Source: Pseudonocardia asaccharolytica DSM 44247 = NBRC 16224
Lineage (GTDB): Bacteria > Actinomycetota > Actinomycetes > Mycobacteriales > Pseudonocardiaceae
Length of the DNA: 64,000 bases
Assembly (NCBI RefSeq): GCF_000423625.1
Contig: NZ_AUII01000018.1
Span: 1-64,000, forward strand
Direction of reading: 5' to 3'
The notes under the pieces were generated by a model. It did not search any database, was not told the DNA's origin, and saw only the letters and a list, made by a program, of their open reading frames with translations. Positions 48,260 through 59,047 of this stretch are shown in pieces. Within the stretch, counting starts at the first letter, position 1, and the number at the start of each line of letters is the position of its first letter. Both the position numbers and the translations under genes were made by a program.

Positions 48260-48406
48260 CTACGTGGGCGGCCGAACGAGCCGGTCCCATCCGGCCATCA
48301 CGCAGTCAACCACCGTGAACAGCTCCTCGCGGGTGGCCCCATCCCTGGCCTGCACGGACACGCCGTACCGCACCGAGCTGAGGTATGCGCTCAGCGTGTC
48401 GATATC
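48260..48406 (-). pseudogene. TetR-family regulator, C-terminal remnant
   Basis: The last 48 codons read LSAYLSSVRYGVSVQARDGA followed by [15 protein letters not shown], the typical end of a TetR C-terminal domain. The upstream part, including the DNA-binding domain, is missing: sequence to the right changes at about 48407 into a plus-strand SDR fragment. The remnant ends with a normal stop at 48260. See the adjacent SDR remnant for the joint explanation. Confidence 0.6.
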
Positions 48407-48421
48407 GGCGCAGAGCGGCAC

Positions 48422-48601
48422 ATCACCCTCGGCGTGTCCGCGCGGGCCGACGCGCCGGGAGCCCAGGCCCAGCGCGTCCGCGCGGCACTCGGCCGGTCCC
48501 AGACCGCCGAGGACGTCGCCGCCACCGTCGCGCACCTGGCGGGCGACGGCGGGCGCGCCATCACCGGCACGGCGCTGCTGGTCGACGCCGGGCGAACGCG
48601 T
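48422..48601 (+). pseudogene. Short-chain dehydrogenase/reductase, C-terminal remnant
   Basis: About 60 codons read ITLGVSARADAPGAQAQRVR, then TAEDVAATVAHLAGDGGRAI and TGTALLVDAG, the standard C-terminus of an SDR enzyme. The Rossmann motif and YxxxK site are absent. It lies back to back with the TetR remnant, so both genes appear to have lost their 5' halves together. Confidence 0.6.
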
Positions 48602-48698
48602 GACCGCGACCCTGCGCACGCTCACGATCGGGACGGCGTGCGCCGTGGGGTGGGCCGCCCGTCGTGGAGAGCCTGATCGATGCGCATACGCTGGGCCC

Positions 48699-49271
48699 AT
48701 GGCCGTGCACCTGACCAGGATCTACACCAAGACCGGCGACGACGGGACGACCGCGCTCGGCGACTTCAGCCGGGTGCGCAAGACCGACCCCCGGCTCGCC
48801 GCATATGCCGATACCGATGAGGCCAACGCCGCGGTCGGCGTCGCGGTCACGGTGGGGCAGCTGTCCGAGGCCGTCCTCGTGCCGCTGCGGCAGGTCCAGA
48901 ACGATCTCTTCGACGTGGGTGCCGACCTGTGCGCGCCGATCGTCGAGAACCCGCAGTACCCACCGCTGCGCGTCACCGAGGAGTATGTGACGCGCCTGGA
49001 GGCCTGGTGCGACGAGTTCAACGCCGACCTGCCGAAGCTGTCGTCGTTCATCCTGCCCGGCGGGACGCCGGGCGCGGCCTATCTGCACGTCGCGCGCACG
49101 GTCACCCGCCGGGCGGAGCGGTCGGTATGGGCGCTGCTCGACGCCGACCCGGAGCGCACCAACCCGCTGACCGCGAAGTACCTCAACCGGCTCTCGGACC
49201 TGCTGTTCATCCTCGGCCGGTTCGCCAACCCCGACGGCGACGTCCTGTGGCAGCCGGGCGGCACCACGTGA
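48699..49271 (+). CDS. Cob(I)alamin adenosyltransferase, PduO type
   Basis: A 190-residue protein. TRIYTKTGDDGTTALGDFSR is the ATP-binding N-terminal motif. SSFILPGGTPGAAYLHVART, TRRAERSVWALL and KYLNRLSDLLFILGRFAN contain the conserved Arg/Glu and Asn/Arg residues. It makes adenosylcobalamin, the cofactor of the ethylmalonyl-CoA mutase, although no B12 riboswitch was seen. The ATG at 48699 matches the family start. It converges on the DUF2550 gene across 67 bp. Confidence 0.93.
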   Translation: MAVHLTRIYTKTGDDGTTALGDFSRVRKTDPRLAAYADTDEANAAVGVAVTVGQLSEAVLVPLRQVQNDLFDVGADLCAPIVENPQYPPLRVTEEYVTRLEAWCDEFNADLPKLSSFILPGGTPGAAYLHVARTVTRRAERSVWALLDADPERTNPLTAKYLNRLSDLLFILGRFANPDGDVLWQPGGTT

Positions 49272-49338
49272 CGAGGCGGTCTGCCCGCGCGGACACCCCG
49301 ACCCGCACGCAGAAATATCGCGACTCGCGGGGATGGGG

Positions 49339-49788
49339 TCAGGAGGCTTGGCGGTAGCCGGTGGTGCGGCCCGGGGGGCTGGCCTCCAGCCAGGAGAGGA
49401 ACCCGGTCAGCACCCCGGGCGTCATCGCGAGCTCCAGGTCCTCGTTCTCGGCGCGGCAGTGCAGCACCGTCGACGGCTGGGGGATCGCGTAGTTCTCCTC
49501 GCTCGTCGGGGCCCGACGGTCGACGATCTCCAGCCCGGTGCGGTCGATCCGCACCGTCGGGCCGAACCGGAAGCTGGTGAGGCGATACCAGGCGAACTCG
49601 TCGCCGCGGTAGCGGCCCACCCCGAAATGCCAGCCCGCGACGCTGTCGCGGGCAACAGCAGAACGGCGGCGCAGACACACGTCCACGCCGCCGCCCCGCA
49701 TGAGCCGGACTCGCCGGATGGCCAGCCAACAGAGCAGCAGACAGGCGAGCAGCAGCAGGATCTCGACGATGACCGCCACGGATCCCAC
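49339..49788 (-). CDS. DUF2550 family protein (Rv1312-like)
   Basis: A 149-residue protein with one N-terminal membrane helix (VAVIVEILLLLACLLLCWLA) and a C-terminal soluble domain containing RDSVAGWHFGVGRYRGDEFA and WYRLTSFRFGPTVRIDRTGL. The DUF2550 gene regularly follows atpC in actinobacteria. Its role is not known, though placement suggests membrane or ATP synthase-related duty. The GTG at 49788 is 13 bp from the atpC stop. Confidence 0.87.
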   Translation of the reverse strand: MGSVAVIVEILLLLACLLLCWLAIRRVRLMRGGGVDVCLRRRSAVARDSVAGWHFGVGRYRGDEFAWYRLTSFRFGPTVRIDRTGLEIVDRRAPTSEENYAIPQPSTVLHCRAENEDLELAMTPGVLTGFLSWLEASPPGRTTGYRQAS

Positions 49789-49801
49789 TGCACGCGCTCC
49801 G

Positions 49802-50188
49802 CTAGGCCGACGCCGCTTCGGCGGCCCTCAGCCGCACCTCGGCCCGGGCCCGGGCCGCCGTACCCTCGCCCTCGGACGCGCCGGCCTTGTCCAGGGCCGC
49901 CCGCGCCCGCGCCACGTCGATCTCGTGGGCGAACTCGGCGTACTCGGCCAGGATCGTCACCCGGTCAGGGGTGATCGAGACGAATCCGCCGTGTACGGCC
50001 ACGGTGACCGATGTTCCGTCGATCGAGTCGATGCGCACCACACCGGCCTGTTCGAGCTGCGCGAGCAGCGGTTCGTGGCCGGGCAGCACACCCACCTCGC
50101 CCTCGGTGGTGCGGGCGAAGACGAAGTTCGCCTCGCCCGACCAGAGCCGTCGCTCGACCGCGACCAGCTCGACCGTCATCTCCGCCAT
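49802..50188 (-). CDS. atpC: ATP synthase epsilon subunit
   Basis: A 128-residue subunit of the central stalk. [20 protein letters not shown], then [17 protein letters not shown] and [20 protein letters not shown] are the standard beta-sandwich motifs. The C-terminal helices are shortish, as in mycobacteria, where epsilon contributes to inhibition of ATP hydrolysis. It is last in atpBEFHAGDC, with 21 bp after the atpD stop. ATG 50188 or 50179 could start it. Confidence 0.95.
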   Translation of the reverse strand: MAEMTVELVAVERRLWSGEANFVFARTTEGEVGVLPGHEPLLAQLEQAGVVRIDSIDGTSVTVAVHGGFVSITPDRVTILAEYAEFAHEIDVARARAALDKAGASEGEGTAARARAEVRLRAAEAASA

Positions 50189-50209
50189 GATGCCCAGAAT
50201 CCCGTCAAC

Positions 50210-51646
<1,437 letters not shown>

Positions 51647-52651
51647 CTAGTTCTCACTTCCTGCGCTCACGAGAGCGTCGGCGCCACCGACGATCTCACT
51701 GATCTCCTGGGTGATCTGGGCCTGGCGAGCCTGGTTGGCTTCGAGAGTCAGGGTACGGATCAGCTCGTTCGCATTATCCGTCGCGGCCTTCATGGCCCGC
51801 TGCCGGTTCGCCGACTCCGACGCCGCCGACTCGAGCAGTGCCGCGAACAGCCGCGCTCCGATGTACTTGGGCAGCAGCGCGTCGAACAACACGTCGGCGC
51901 TGGGCTCGAAATCGTACAGCGGCCGCGGTCCGATCTGCCCGGCCTGCTGCGCGGCGTCGGTGACCCCGGACGCGCCGCCGGTGGCGGTCTCGGAGGCGAT
52001 CCCACCCTCCTCGGTCTCGGTGTACTCGACCTCCATGGGCGCCATCCGCCGCGCCTGCGGCGTCTGCGTGACCATGTTCTTGAACTGCGTGTACACCAGG
52101 TGCAGCTCGTCGACGCCCTCGATGCCGTCGGGGCCTGCCGAGCCGTTCTCGTCGTCCTGCCCCGCCATGAACGCCGCGACGAGCGTGCGCGCGGCCTCCG
52201 CGGCGTCGGCGTAGGTGGGCTGCTCGGAGAACCCGGTCCAGGACGCCGCCACCGGGCGCCGCCGGAACCGGTAGTAACCGACGCCCTTGCGCCCGATCAC
52301 GTAGAGCACCGGCTGTTTGCCCTGCTCACGCAGCAGCTGCTGGAGCTGCTCAGCCTCCTTGAGCACGTTGGCGTTGTAGCCGCCGCACTGACCGCGGTCG
52401 CTGGTGACGACCAGCACCGCGGCCCGCTTGGGGCTCTCCCGCTCGACCAGCAGCGGGTGGTCGAGCGCGGCATGCGTCGCCAACTCCGTGAGGACGCGGG
52501 TCATCTCCTCGGAGTACGGCTTGGCCTCCTGTACCCGCGCCCGCGCCTTCGCGATCCGCGAGGTGGCGATGAGCTCCATCGCCCTCGTGATCTTCTTGAT
52601 GGACTGCGTCGACCGGATCCGCCGCCGCAGCACCCGGATCTGTGCCGCCAT
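51647..52651 (-). CDS. atpG: ATP synthase gamma subunit, with extended insert
   Basis: A 334-residue rotor subunit. [20 protein letters not shown] is the N-terminal helix and [10 protein letters not shown]-type C-terminal sequence ([20 protein letters not shown]) closes it. Between [20 protein letters not shown] and [18 protein letters not shown] is a Gly/Ala/Thr/Gln-rich insert of about 28 residues. A second acidic loop ([20 protein letters not shown]) lies before it. The usual length in mycobacteria is about 305. The inserts probably lie on the surface and do not disturb the coiled coil. Confidence 0.96.
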   Translation of the reverse strand: MAAQIRVLRRRIRSTQSIKKITRAMELIATSRIAKARARVQEAKPYSEEMTRVLTELATHAALDHPLLVERESPKRAAVLVVTSDRGQCGGYNANVLKEAEQLQQLLREQGKQPVLYVIGRKGVGYYRFRRRPVAASWTGFSEQPTYADAAEAARTLVAAFMAGQDDENGSAGPDGIEGVDELHLVYTQFKNMVTQTPQARRMAPMEVEYTETEEGGIASETATGGASGVTDAAQQAGQIGPRPLYDFEPSADVLFDALLPKYIGARLFAALLESAASESANRQRAMKAATDNANELIRTLTLEANQARQAQITQEISEIVGGADALVSAGSEN

Positions 52652-52665
52652 CGGTGTCTATCCGT

Positions 52666-54315
52666 TCAGCTCGCGGTCGGGGCAGGCTTGTGGACCTTGA
52701 CGGTCTCCTGCTCGACCTCGTCGGTGTCCAGCGCCTCGGCCTGGGCCTCCTTCGGCACCACGGAGGAGCCGTCGGACGCCGTGAACTGACGCTGGAAGTC
52801 GCGTACCACGCTCTTCAGCCGCTCGACGAGCTCGTCGGAGAGCTTCCCGGTGTCCCGGATCTCGCCGAGGATGCCGTCGTGGTTGCGGCGCACGTGGTCG
52901 AGGAACTCCTGCTCGAACCGGCGGATGTCGGCCACCGGCACCGAGTCGAGCTGGCCGGAGGTGCCCAGCCAGATCGACACGACCTGCTCGTCGACCGGCA
53001 CCGGCGAGTACTGCGGCTGCTTGAGCAGCTCGACCAGCCGCTCACCGCGGGACAGCGCGGCGGCCGACGCGGCGTCGAGGTCGGAACCGAACGCGGCGAA
53101 CGCCTCCAGCTCGCGGTACTGCGACAGGTCCAGCCGCAGCGAGCCGGAGACCGTCCGCATCGCCCTGACCTGCGCGGAGCCACCGACTCGGGAGACCGAG
53201 ATACCCACGTTGATCGCCGGCCGGACGCCCTGGTTGAACAGGTCGGACTCGAGGAAGACCTGGCCGTCGGTGATCGAGATGACGTTGGTCGGGATGTAGG
53301 CCGACACGTCGTTGGCCTTGGTCTCGATGATCGGCAGGCCGGTCATCGAGCCCGCGCCCAGCTCGTCGGACAGCTTGGCGCAGCGCTCCAGCAGCCGGGA
53401 GTGCAGGTAGAAGACGTCACCGGGGTAGGCCTCGCGGCCCGGCGGGCGGCGCAGCAGCAGCGAGATCGCGCGGTAGGCCTCGGCCTGCTTGGACAGGTCG
53501 TCGAAGACGATCAGGACGTGGTTGCCCTGGTACATCCAGTGCTGGCCGATGGCCGAGCCGGTGTAGGGGGCGAGCCACTTGAAGCCGGCCGGGTCGGAGG
53601 CCGGCGCGGCGACGATGGTGGTGTACTCCAGCGCGCCCGCGTCCTCCAGCGACTGCCGGACACCGGCGATCGTGGAGCCCTTCTGGCCGATCGCGACGTA
53701 GATGCAGCGGACCTGCTGCTTCGGGTCGCCGGTCGCCCAGTTCTGCTTCTGGTTGATGATCGTGTCGACGCAGACCGCGGTCTTACCGGTCTTGCGGTCG
53801 CCGATGATCAGCTGGCGCTGGCCGCGACCGATCGGCGTCATCGCGTCGATGGCCTTGATACCGGTCTGCAGCGGCTCCTTCACGCTCTGGCGCTGCATGA
53901 CCGACGCGGCCTGCAGCTCCAGCACGCGCCGGGTCTCGGCCTTGATCTCCCCGAGGCCGTCGATCGGGGCACCCAGCGGGTCGATGACCCGGCCGAGGAA
54001 GGCGTCCCCGACGGGCACCGAGAGGATCTCGCCGGTCCGGCGGACCTGCTGGCCCTCCTCGATGCCGCTGTACGGGCCGAGGATGACCGCGCCGATCTCG
54101 CGCTGGTCCAGGTTCAGCGCGACGCCCTGGATGCCGCCCTCGAACTCCAGCAGCTCGTTGGTCATCGTCGAGGGCAGGCCCTCGACGTGGGCGATGCCGT
54201 CACCGGTGTCGGAGACGGCGCCCACCTCCTCGCGGGAGGTCTCGGTCTCCAGCGACGAGACGTAGCTGGAGATCGCGCTCCGGATCTCCTCCGGGGAGAT
54301 CGTCAGCTCTGTCAT
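52666..54315 (-). CDS. atpA: ATP synthase alpha subunit
   Basis: A 549-residue non-catalytic subunit. [20 protein letters not shown] is Walker [21 protein letters not shown] Walker B and [20 protein letters not shown] holds the arginine finger region. A C-terminal extension ([17 protein letters not shown]) of about 30 residues is typical of actinobacteria; in mycobacteria this tail suppresses ATP hydrolysis. It is 14 bp before atpG and 55 bp after atpH. Confidence 0.97.
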   Translation of the reverse strand: MTELTISPEEIRSAISSYVSSLETETSREEVGAVSDTGDGIAHVEGLPSTMTNELLEFEGGIQGVALNLDQREIGAVILGPYSGIEEGQQVRRTGEILSVPVGDAFLGRVIDPLGAPIDGLGEIKAETRRVLELQAASVMQRQSVKEPLQTGIKAIDAMTPIGRGQRQLIIGDRKTGKTAVCVDTIINQKQNWATGDPKQQVRCIYVAIGQKGSTIAGVRQSLEDAGALEYTTIVAAPASDPAGFKWLAPYTGSAIGQHWMYQGNHVLIVFDDLSKQAEAYRAISLLLRRPPGREAYPGDVFYLHSRLLERCAKLSDELGAGSMTGLPIIETKANDVSAYIPTNVISITDGQVFLESDLFNQGVRPAINVGISVSRVGGSAQVRAMRTVSGSLRLDLSQYRELEAFAAFGSDLDAASAAALSRGERLVELLKQPQYSPVPVDEQVVSIWLGTSGQLDSVPVADIRRFEQEFLDHVRRNHDGILGEIRDTGKLSDELVERLKSVVRDFQRQFTASDGSSVVPKEAQAEALDTDEVEQETVKVHKPAPTAS

Positions 54316-54370
54316 GGCGATCGTCGTTCCTTTTCTCGATCAGTCAGTTACGTCTCGTCGCGGCGCCGGG

Positions 54371-55201
54371 TCAGCTCGGCAGCGTACGGCGGGCGGCGGC
54401 CACCCGCCCGGCCACGCTCCCGTCGATGACCTCGCCGCCCACGGTGACCACAAGGCCGCCGAGCAGGCTCTCGTCGAGCTCGATCTGCAGCGAGATCGGC
54501 CGCCCGTAGAGCCGGGTGAGCGAGTCGGCCAGGCGCTGTTCCTGGTCCGGCGTCAGCCGGGCCGCCGAACGCACCCGCGCGACCGAGCGTTCCCGGCGGG
54601 CCGCCGCGAGCTCGGCGAGCTCCTCGGCCGCCAGGTCGAGGTGCCTGCCGCGCGGGGCCAGCACCGTCTGACGCAGCAGGGTTGCGGTGACCGGGGAGGT
54701 CTTCCCGCGGAGCAGGCGGTCGAGCAGCGCCGCCCGGCCCTCGGCGGGGGACGACTCGTCGGCCAGTAGGGCCGTCAGTTCCGGCTCCCGGTTGAGGATG
54801 CGCCCGAACCGGAACAGCTCGTCCTCGACGTCGTCGAGGCCGCCGGTCTTCTCGGCCACCGCGAGGACGGCCTGCCGAGCCTGCAGCTCGAGCGCCTCCA
54901 CCAGGTCGATCGACCGGGACCAGCGGGCCGCGGCGGCGGCCGAGACCAGCTCGAGCGCCTGCGCGGAGATCCGCTCGCCCAGCAGGCCGCGCACCAGGCC
55001 CGTGCGGGCCTGCTCCGGCGCCCCGGGGTCGGCGAGGCTGCGACGCAGCGGCCGCTGGGCGACGATCAACCGGGTCACGGCGAACAGGTCCTCGCCGAGG
55101 CGGTCGAGGTCCGCCGCGCCCGCCCCGTCGGCGTAGGCGTCCAGCCGGGCGCGAAGACCGGCGAGCGACTCCCGGCTGGTCGCCTGGAGCACGACAGCCA
55201 T
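54371..55201 (-). CDS. atpH: ATP synthase delta subunit
   Basis: A 276-residue peripheral stalk subunit. The six-helix N-terminal part has LARLRARLD-type helices (LAGLRARLDAYADGAGAADL) and the C-terminal part ends SLQIELDESLLGGLVVTVGG then EVIDGSVAGRVAAARRTL, the conserved delta signature. It is longer than the E. coli protein (177), as usual in actinobacteria, without the b-delta fusion seen in mycobacteria. The start overlaps the atpF stop by one base. Confidence 0.93.
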   Translation of the reverse strand: MAVVLQATSRESLAGLRARLDAYADGAGAADLDRLGEDLFAVTRLIVAQRPLRRSLADPGAPEQARTGLVRGLLGERISAQALELVSAAAAARWSRSIDLVEALELQARQAVLAVAEKTGGLDDVEDELFRFGRILNREPELTALLADESSPAEGRAALLDRLLRGKTSPVTATLLRQTVLAPRGRHLDLAAEELAELAAARRERSVARVRSAARLTPDQEQRLADSLTRLYGRPISLQIELDESLLGGLVVTVGGEVIDGSVAGRVAAARRTLPS

Positions 55202-55767
55202 CAGCTCGCCCCGCCCGCGGCCGGGGCGGTCTCCCGGCGCTCGGCGAGCTCATCGAGCTCGGCGAGGAAGGCGTCGATCGTCTCGGTGCGGCGGGTTTCC
55301 GCGGACAACTCGCGACCGACGAGGCGCTCGGCGAGCTGGACGGAGATGCCGCCGATCTCGGCACGGAGCTGGCGGGCGACCTGCTCGCGGGCGGCGGCGA
55401 TCTGCTCGTGGCCGCGCTGCCGGATGCGCTCGGCCTCCTCCTCGGCCTGGGCCCGCAGCTCGGCCTTGATCTGCTGGCCCTCGGCGCGGGCGTCGTCGCG
55501 GATCCGGGCCGCCTCGGCCCGCAGGCCGGCCAGCTGGTCCTCGTACTGCTGACGCAGCACGTAGGCCTCTTCCTGCGCCTCCTCGGCCCGCTTGATGCCG
55601 CCCTCGATCTTGTCGACGCGCTCGGCGTAGACCTTCTCGAACTGCGGGAAGACCGTGCGCTTGAGCAACCAGAACAGCAGCAGGAACGCGATCAGCCCAA
55701 CGATGATCTCGATGGGGTGCGGCGCGAGCGGGTTCAGTTCCTCCGCGGCCAGAAGTGTGGTCGTCAT
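55201..55767 (-). CDS. atpF: ATP synthase b subunit
   Basis: A 188-residue stalk subunit. The membrane segment is PIEIIVGLIAFLLLFWLLKR, followed by VFPQFEKVYAERVDKIEGGI and a long charged coiled coil (AEEAQEEAYVLRQQYEDQLA). It links the membrane part to delta. The 40-bp gap to atpE and one-base overlap with atpH fit one operon. Confidence 0.95.
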   Translation of the reverse strand: MTTTLLAAEELNPLAPHPIEIIVGLIAFLLLFWLLKRTVFPQFEKVYAERVDKIEGGIKRAEEAQEEAYVLRQQYEDQLAGLRAEAARIRDDARAEGQQIKAELRAQAEEEAERIRQRGHEQIAAAREQVARQLRAEIGGISVQLAERLVGRELSAETRRTETIDAFLAELDELAERRETAPAAGGAS

Positions 55768-55807
55768 ATGTCAGTGCTCCTCCGCCTCGGACCGGCGTCC
55801 GGCGTCA

Positions 55808-56086
<279 letters not shown>

Positions 56087-56089
56087 CTA

Positions 56090-56869
56090 CTAATGGTGGT
56101 CAACGAGCGAGGTACCGATGTACGACGCCGTGAGCATGACGAAGATGTAGGCCTGCACCACCTGGACGAAGGCCTCGAAGAAGGTGAACACGATGCCCAT
56201 CGCAAAGGCGAACGGGGCCATCACCTTCAGGGTGATCGAGTCGGCGGTGAACAGCATGTACTGGCCGCCGAGGATGAACAGCAGCAGCAGCAGGTGACCG
56301 GCGAACATATTGCCGAAGAGCCGCAGCGAAAGCGTCACCGGGCGCAGCAGGATGTTCGAGATGAACTCGATCGGCGTCAGGATGATCCGCACCCACCACG
56401 GAACGTCTGGCGGCCACGTCGAGATCCGCATGTATCCGGCGAACCCGTGACGTTTGATCCCGAGGTAGTTGTAGAGCAGCCACACCAGACCGGCGAGCGC
56501 GTAGGGGACGCCGGGGTGGGAGAACGTCGGGAACTGGATCAGCGGAATGATCCCGAACAGGTTGTTCACCAGGAGAAAGGCGAACAGCGCGGTCAGGAAC
56601 GGGACGAACTTGAGGTACTCCGCACCGATCATGTCCCTGGCGATCGAGTTCCGGACGATTCCGTGGAAGGACTCGCCGAGGAACTGTGACTTGCTCGGCA
56701 CCAGCGCCGGTTTGCGGACCGTGAACCGGAACGCCGCGAAGATGATGATCGCGGAGAACACAAGCAGCAGGACCGGCTTCGTGATCTCGCCGAAGACCGG
56801 CGGCAGGTTGAAGTCCGCGACACCCGGAGGTTCGAAGCCCGGGGCGGGGGCGGTGGCCATCGTGGTCAC
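56090..56869 (-). CDS. atpB: ATP synthase a subunit
   Basis: A 259-residue membrane stator. ILLRPVTLSLRLFGNMFAGH carries the essential Arg in the conserved SLRLFGNM motif, and FAFAMGIVFTFFEAFVQVVQ with AYIFVMLTASYIG the last helices. It forms the proton half-channels against the c ring. It is the first canonical gene in the operon and lies 58 bp after the small AtpZ-type gene. Confidence 0.96.
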   Translation of the reverse strand: MTTMATAPAPGFEPPGVADFNLPPVFGEITKPVLLLVFSAIIIFAAFRFTVRKPALVPSKSQFLGESFHGIVRNSIARDMIGAEYLKFVPFLTALFAFLLVNNLFGIIPLIQFPTFSHPGVPYALAGLVWLLYNYLGIKRHGFAGYMRISTWPPDVPWWVRIILTPIEFISNILLRPVTLSLRLFGNMFAGHLLLLLFILGGQYMLFTADSITLKVMAPFAFAMGIVFTFFEAFVQVVQAYIFVMLTASYIGTSLVDHH

Positions 56870-56927
56870 CTAGTGCTCCTTCCGGTTCCGCCGACCGGCG
56901 GAAACCGGACCGACAGAATCGCGATGA

Positions 56928-57149
56928 TCAAGACTTAACGTACCTGAGGTAGATCAGGTACAGCGAGGCAACCCCTCCGGCCAGTAGTCCGACCACGGTG
57001 AAGACCCGCATGTCCAGCAGCTTGTCCAGCCCCCAGCCGATTCCCCCGAAAAGCAGGAACCCGGATAGGAGATGGGACAGAGCGGTCCAAGCCTCACTAG
57101 GCGGAGGTGGCGGTTGCCCCCCACCGCCACGCGGCTGGTCCGGCTCCAT
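56928..57149 (-). CDS. AtpZ/AtpI-family small membrane protein
   Basis: A 73-residue protein. A proline-rich N-terminus (QPPPPPSEAW) is followed by two helices, LSHLLSGFLLFGGIGWGLDK and VFTVVGLLAGGVASLYLIYL. This is the pattern of AtpZ-type proteins encoded ahead of F1Fo operons, which help ring assembly or magnesium transport. No Shine-Dalgarno sequence precedes the ATG at 57149, and a -10 candidate lies 8 bp upstream. Confidence 0.8.
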   Translation of the reverse strand: MEPDQPRGGGGQPPPPPSEAWTALSHLLSGFLLFGGIGWGLDKLLDMRVFTVVGLLAGGVASLYLIYLRYVKS

Positions 57150-57157
57150 CAGGGGGG

Positions 57158-57163
57158 ACGATA
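57158..57163 (-). promoter_or_regulatory. Possible -10 element of the ATP synthase operon (leaderless)
   Basis: On the minus strand TATCGT ends 8 nt before the ATG of the AtpZ-type gene, with only C residues between, so no ribosome site is present. This spacing would allow a leaderless transcript beginning at or next to the ATG. The 250-bp region up to 57398 holds no gene and could contain further upstream elements. Confidence 0.4.
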
Positions 57164-57398
57164 GCAGGCACGTTAATCGGCACTTACCTGGGAGGACCTC
57201 GTAAGACGGCCGTACGACGTGCTTCGGGGACCCGCTGGGGCCACCGGGGGCGTCGTCGTTGCTCTATCGCACGTAGAAGACGTGTCGGCTTGTGAGGCAC
57301 GTCGCAGCGAGACGGTCGTCACGAGCCCCGATCGGAGCAGTGGCATCGGCCCGGGGGCCACCCACACGTGAGCGGCGCAAGCGTCGGGGAAGACGGCC

Positions 57399-57851
57399 CT
57401 ACAGGTCGACCGCGGGGACCTTCGCGCGGACGAATCCGATGACTTCACCGGCAATCCACCCCGCCGTCACCGCGAGCAACGTGTACGCGAACGTCCGATT
57501 GTCGAACAACGTCGTCCCCCGAAAGACCAGCAGGAACACAAGCAGCAGGACGAACTTCCCGGCGAACGACGTCAGCGCGCCGATCATCACACCCGCCGGC
57601 GTGGCCGCGGCCGTCCGGCGCATGACCACGATGCCGACCGCGCCGATGGCCAGCGCGATCACCACCCCGATGACGGATCCGACCGCGCCGCTCGATCCGC
57701 GCAGTACCGCAGACACCACGATCGCCACCACACTGACCGCACCCCCGAGCAGCACGGCGTAGCGCTGCATGAAGCCAGCCAGCCGTAGCACGGTCTTGAC
57801 GTGCGGCGCCCGGTCGGGCGGGGTCTGCACAGGACTTCCGTCGGTGCTCAT
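57399..57851 (-). CDS. AtpI-like ATP synthase operon membrane protein (Rv1303-like)
   Basis: A 150-residue protein with four predicted helices: YAVLLGGAVSVVAIVVSAVL, VGSVIGVVIALAIGAVGIVV, FAGKFVLLLVFLLVFRG and YTLLAVTAGWIAGEVIGFV. It resembles the ATP synthase I subunit family that assists assembly of the c ring. It starts 7 bp from the wecA stop, on the same strand, and is 250 bp ahead of the AtpZ-type gene. Confidence 0.8.
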   Translation of the reverse strand: MSTDGSPVQTPPDRAPHVKTVLRLAGFMQRYAVLLGGAVSVVAIVVSAVLRGSSGAVGSVIGVVIALAIGAVGIVVMRRTAAATPAGVMIGALTSFAGKFVLLLVFLLVFRGTTLFDNRTFAYTLLAVTAGWIAGEVIGFVRAKVPAVDL

Positions 57852-57858
57852 CTCGGCC

Positions 57859-59025
57859 TCATTTCTGGGGCATCCTCGCCCTCGGGACGGCGGACGCGAG
57901 CACGGCCACGACGAGCCCCGCTCCGACCGCCCACAACACGATGAACGGATCGTCGATCAGCGCCAGCGCCACCGCACCGAAGGCCAGCACGCCCGCCCAC
58001 AGATAGATCAGCAGCACCGCGCGCCGGTGGCTGTGCCCGATCACGAGCAGCCGGTGGTGCAGGTGCATCTTGTCAGGCGAGAACGGGCTCGTCCCCGCCC
58101 TGGTTCTCCGGACGACGGCCATCAGCAGATCCAGCAGCGGCACGAACACCACCGCCGCCAGCACGATCAACGGCGCGAACAGCGCCAGGATATCGGTTCC
58201 GTCGGTGGTGACGCTGATGGAGATCCGGCCCGACGCGCTCGTCGTCGCCGCCGCGAGCAGCAACCCGATCAGCATCGAGCCCGAATCGCCCATGAAGATC
58301 CGCGCCGGGTTGAAGTTGTGCGGCAGGAAGCCCAGGCAGGCGCCGGCCAGCACGGCTGCGATCAGGGCGGGCGAATACGCCGACGGATCGTTCCCGTTCT
58401 GGATCACCAGCCCGATCGCGAACAGGCCGGTGGCCGTGGCGGCGATCAGCCCGATTCCGGCGGCGAGCCCGTCGAGACCGTCGACGAAGTTCATCGCGTT
58501 GATCAGTGCCACGGTGAGCACGACGGTCAGCAGCACGCCCTGGAGCTGGCCGAGGATGAGCAGCGAGCCGGAGATCCCGGTGCCGCCGCCGCCCCACGGC
58601 ACCCAGAAGACCGCCCACTGCACCCCGAAGAGCACCAGCACCCCGGCCGCCGTGATCTGCCCGGCCAGCTTGGTGAGCGCATCGAGCTCCAAGCGGTCGT
58701 CCAGGGCACCGACCGCCGCCACCAGCACGGCGGCCAGCAGCACGCCGAGCACGTCGTCGGAGTAGTCGAACGCCAGCCGCAGGGCGGGCAGCTGCAACGC
58801 CAGCCCGATTCCCGCGAGCACTCCGCCGAGCATGGCGAGCCCACCCCAGCGCGGGGTGGGCGTGATGTGCACGTCGCGCCCGCGGGGCCAGGCGACCGCG
58901 CCCAGCCTGACCGCGAGCACCCGGACGAGACCGGTCAGCAGAAACGTCACCACCGCGGCCGTCAACCCGGTGAGCAGGTACTCCCGGATCGGCAGCCCCA
59001 GTCCGACGGAAGCCTGGATCGGCAC
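57859..59025 (-). CDS. wecA: Polyprenyl-phosphate N-acetylglucosaminyl-1-phosphate transferase (WecA/Rfe)
   Basis: A 388-residue integral membrane enzyme of the MraY/WecA family with about 11 helices. Key motifs are DVHITPTPRWGGLAMLGGV, AAVGALDDRLELDALTKLAG (the DD pair), ALINAMNFVDGLDGLAAGIG, RIFMGDSGSMLIGLL and SPDKMHLHHRLLVIGHSHRR (the HxHH motif). It attaches GlcNAc-1-phosphate to decaprenyl phosphate to start the arabinogalactan linker in related organisms. In mycobacteria rfe lies before atpB in the same way. The start is a GTG at 59025. Confidence 0.9.
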   Translation of the reverse strand: MPIQASVGLGLPIREYLLTGLTAAVVTFLLTGLVRVLAVRLGAVAWPRGRDVHITPTPRWGGLAMLGGVLAGIGLALQLPALRLAFDYSDDVLGVLLAAVLVAAVGALDDRLELDALTKLAGQITAAGVLVLFGVQWAVFWVPWGGGGTGISGSLLILGQLQGVLLTVVLTVALINAMNFVDGLDGLAAGIGLIAATATGLFAIGLVIQNGNDPSAYSPALIAAVLAGACLGFLPHNFNPARIFMGDSGSMLIGLLLAAATTSASGRISISVTTDGTDILALFAPLIVLAAVVFVPLLDLLMAVVRRTRAGTSPFSPDKMHLHHRLLVIGHSHRRAVLLIYLWAGVLAFGAVALALIDDPFIVLWAVGAGLVVAVLASAVPRARMPQK

Positions 59026-59047
59026 CGCGGCGGCACTTCCCTGCCGG

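Noticed and set aside
46635-48698. Cobalamin riboswitch before ecm or the adenosyltransferase
   Set aside because: No B12-box-like conserved sequence or suitable leader length was seen; the upstream gaps hold a promoter candidate and gene remnants instead.
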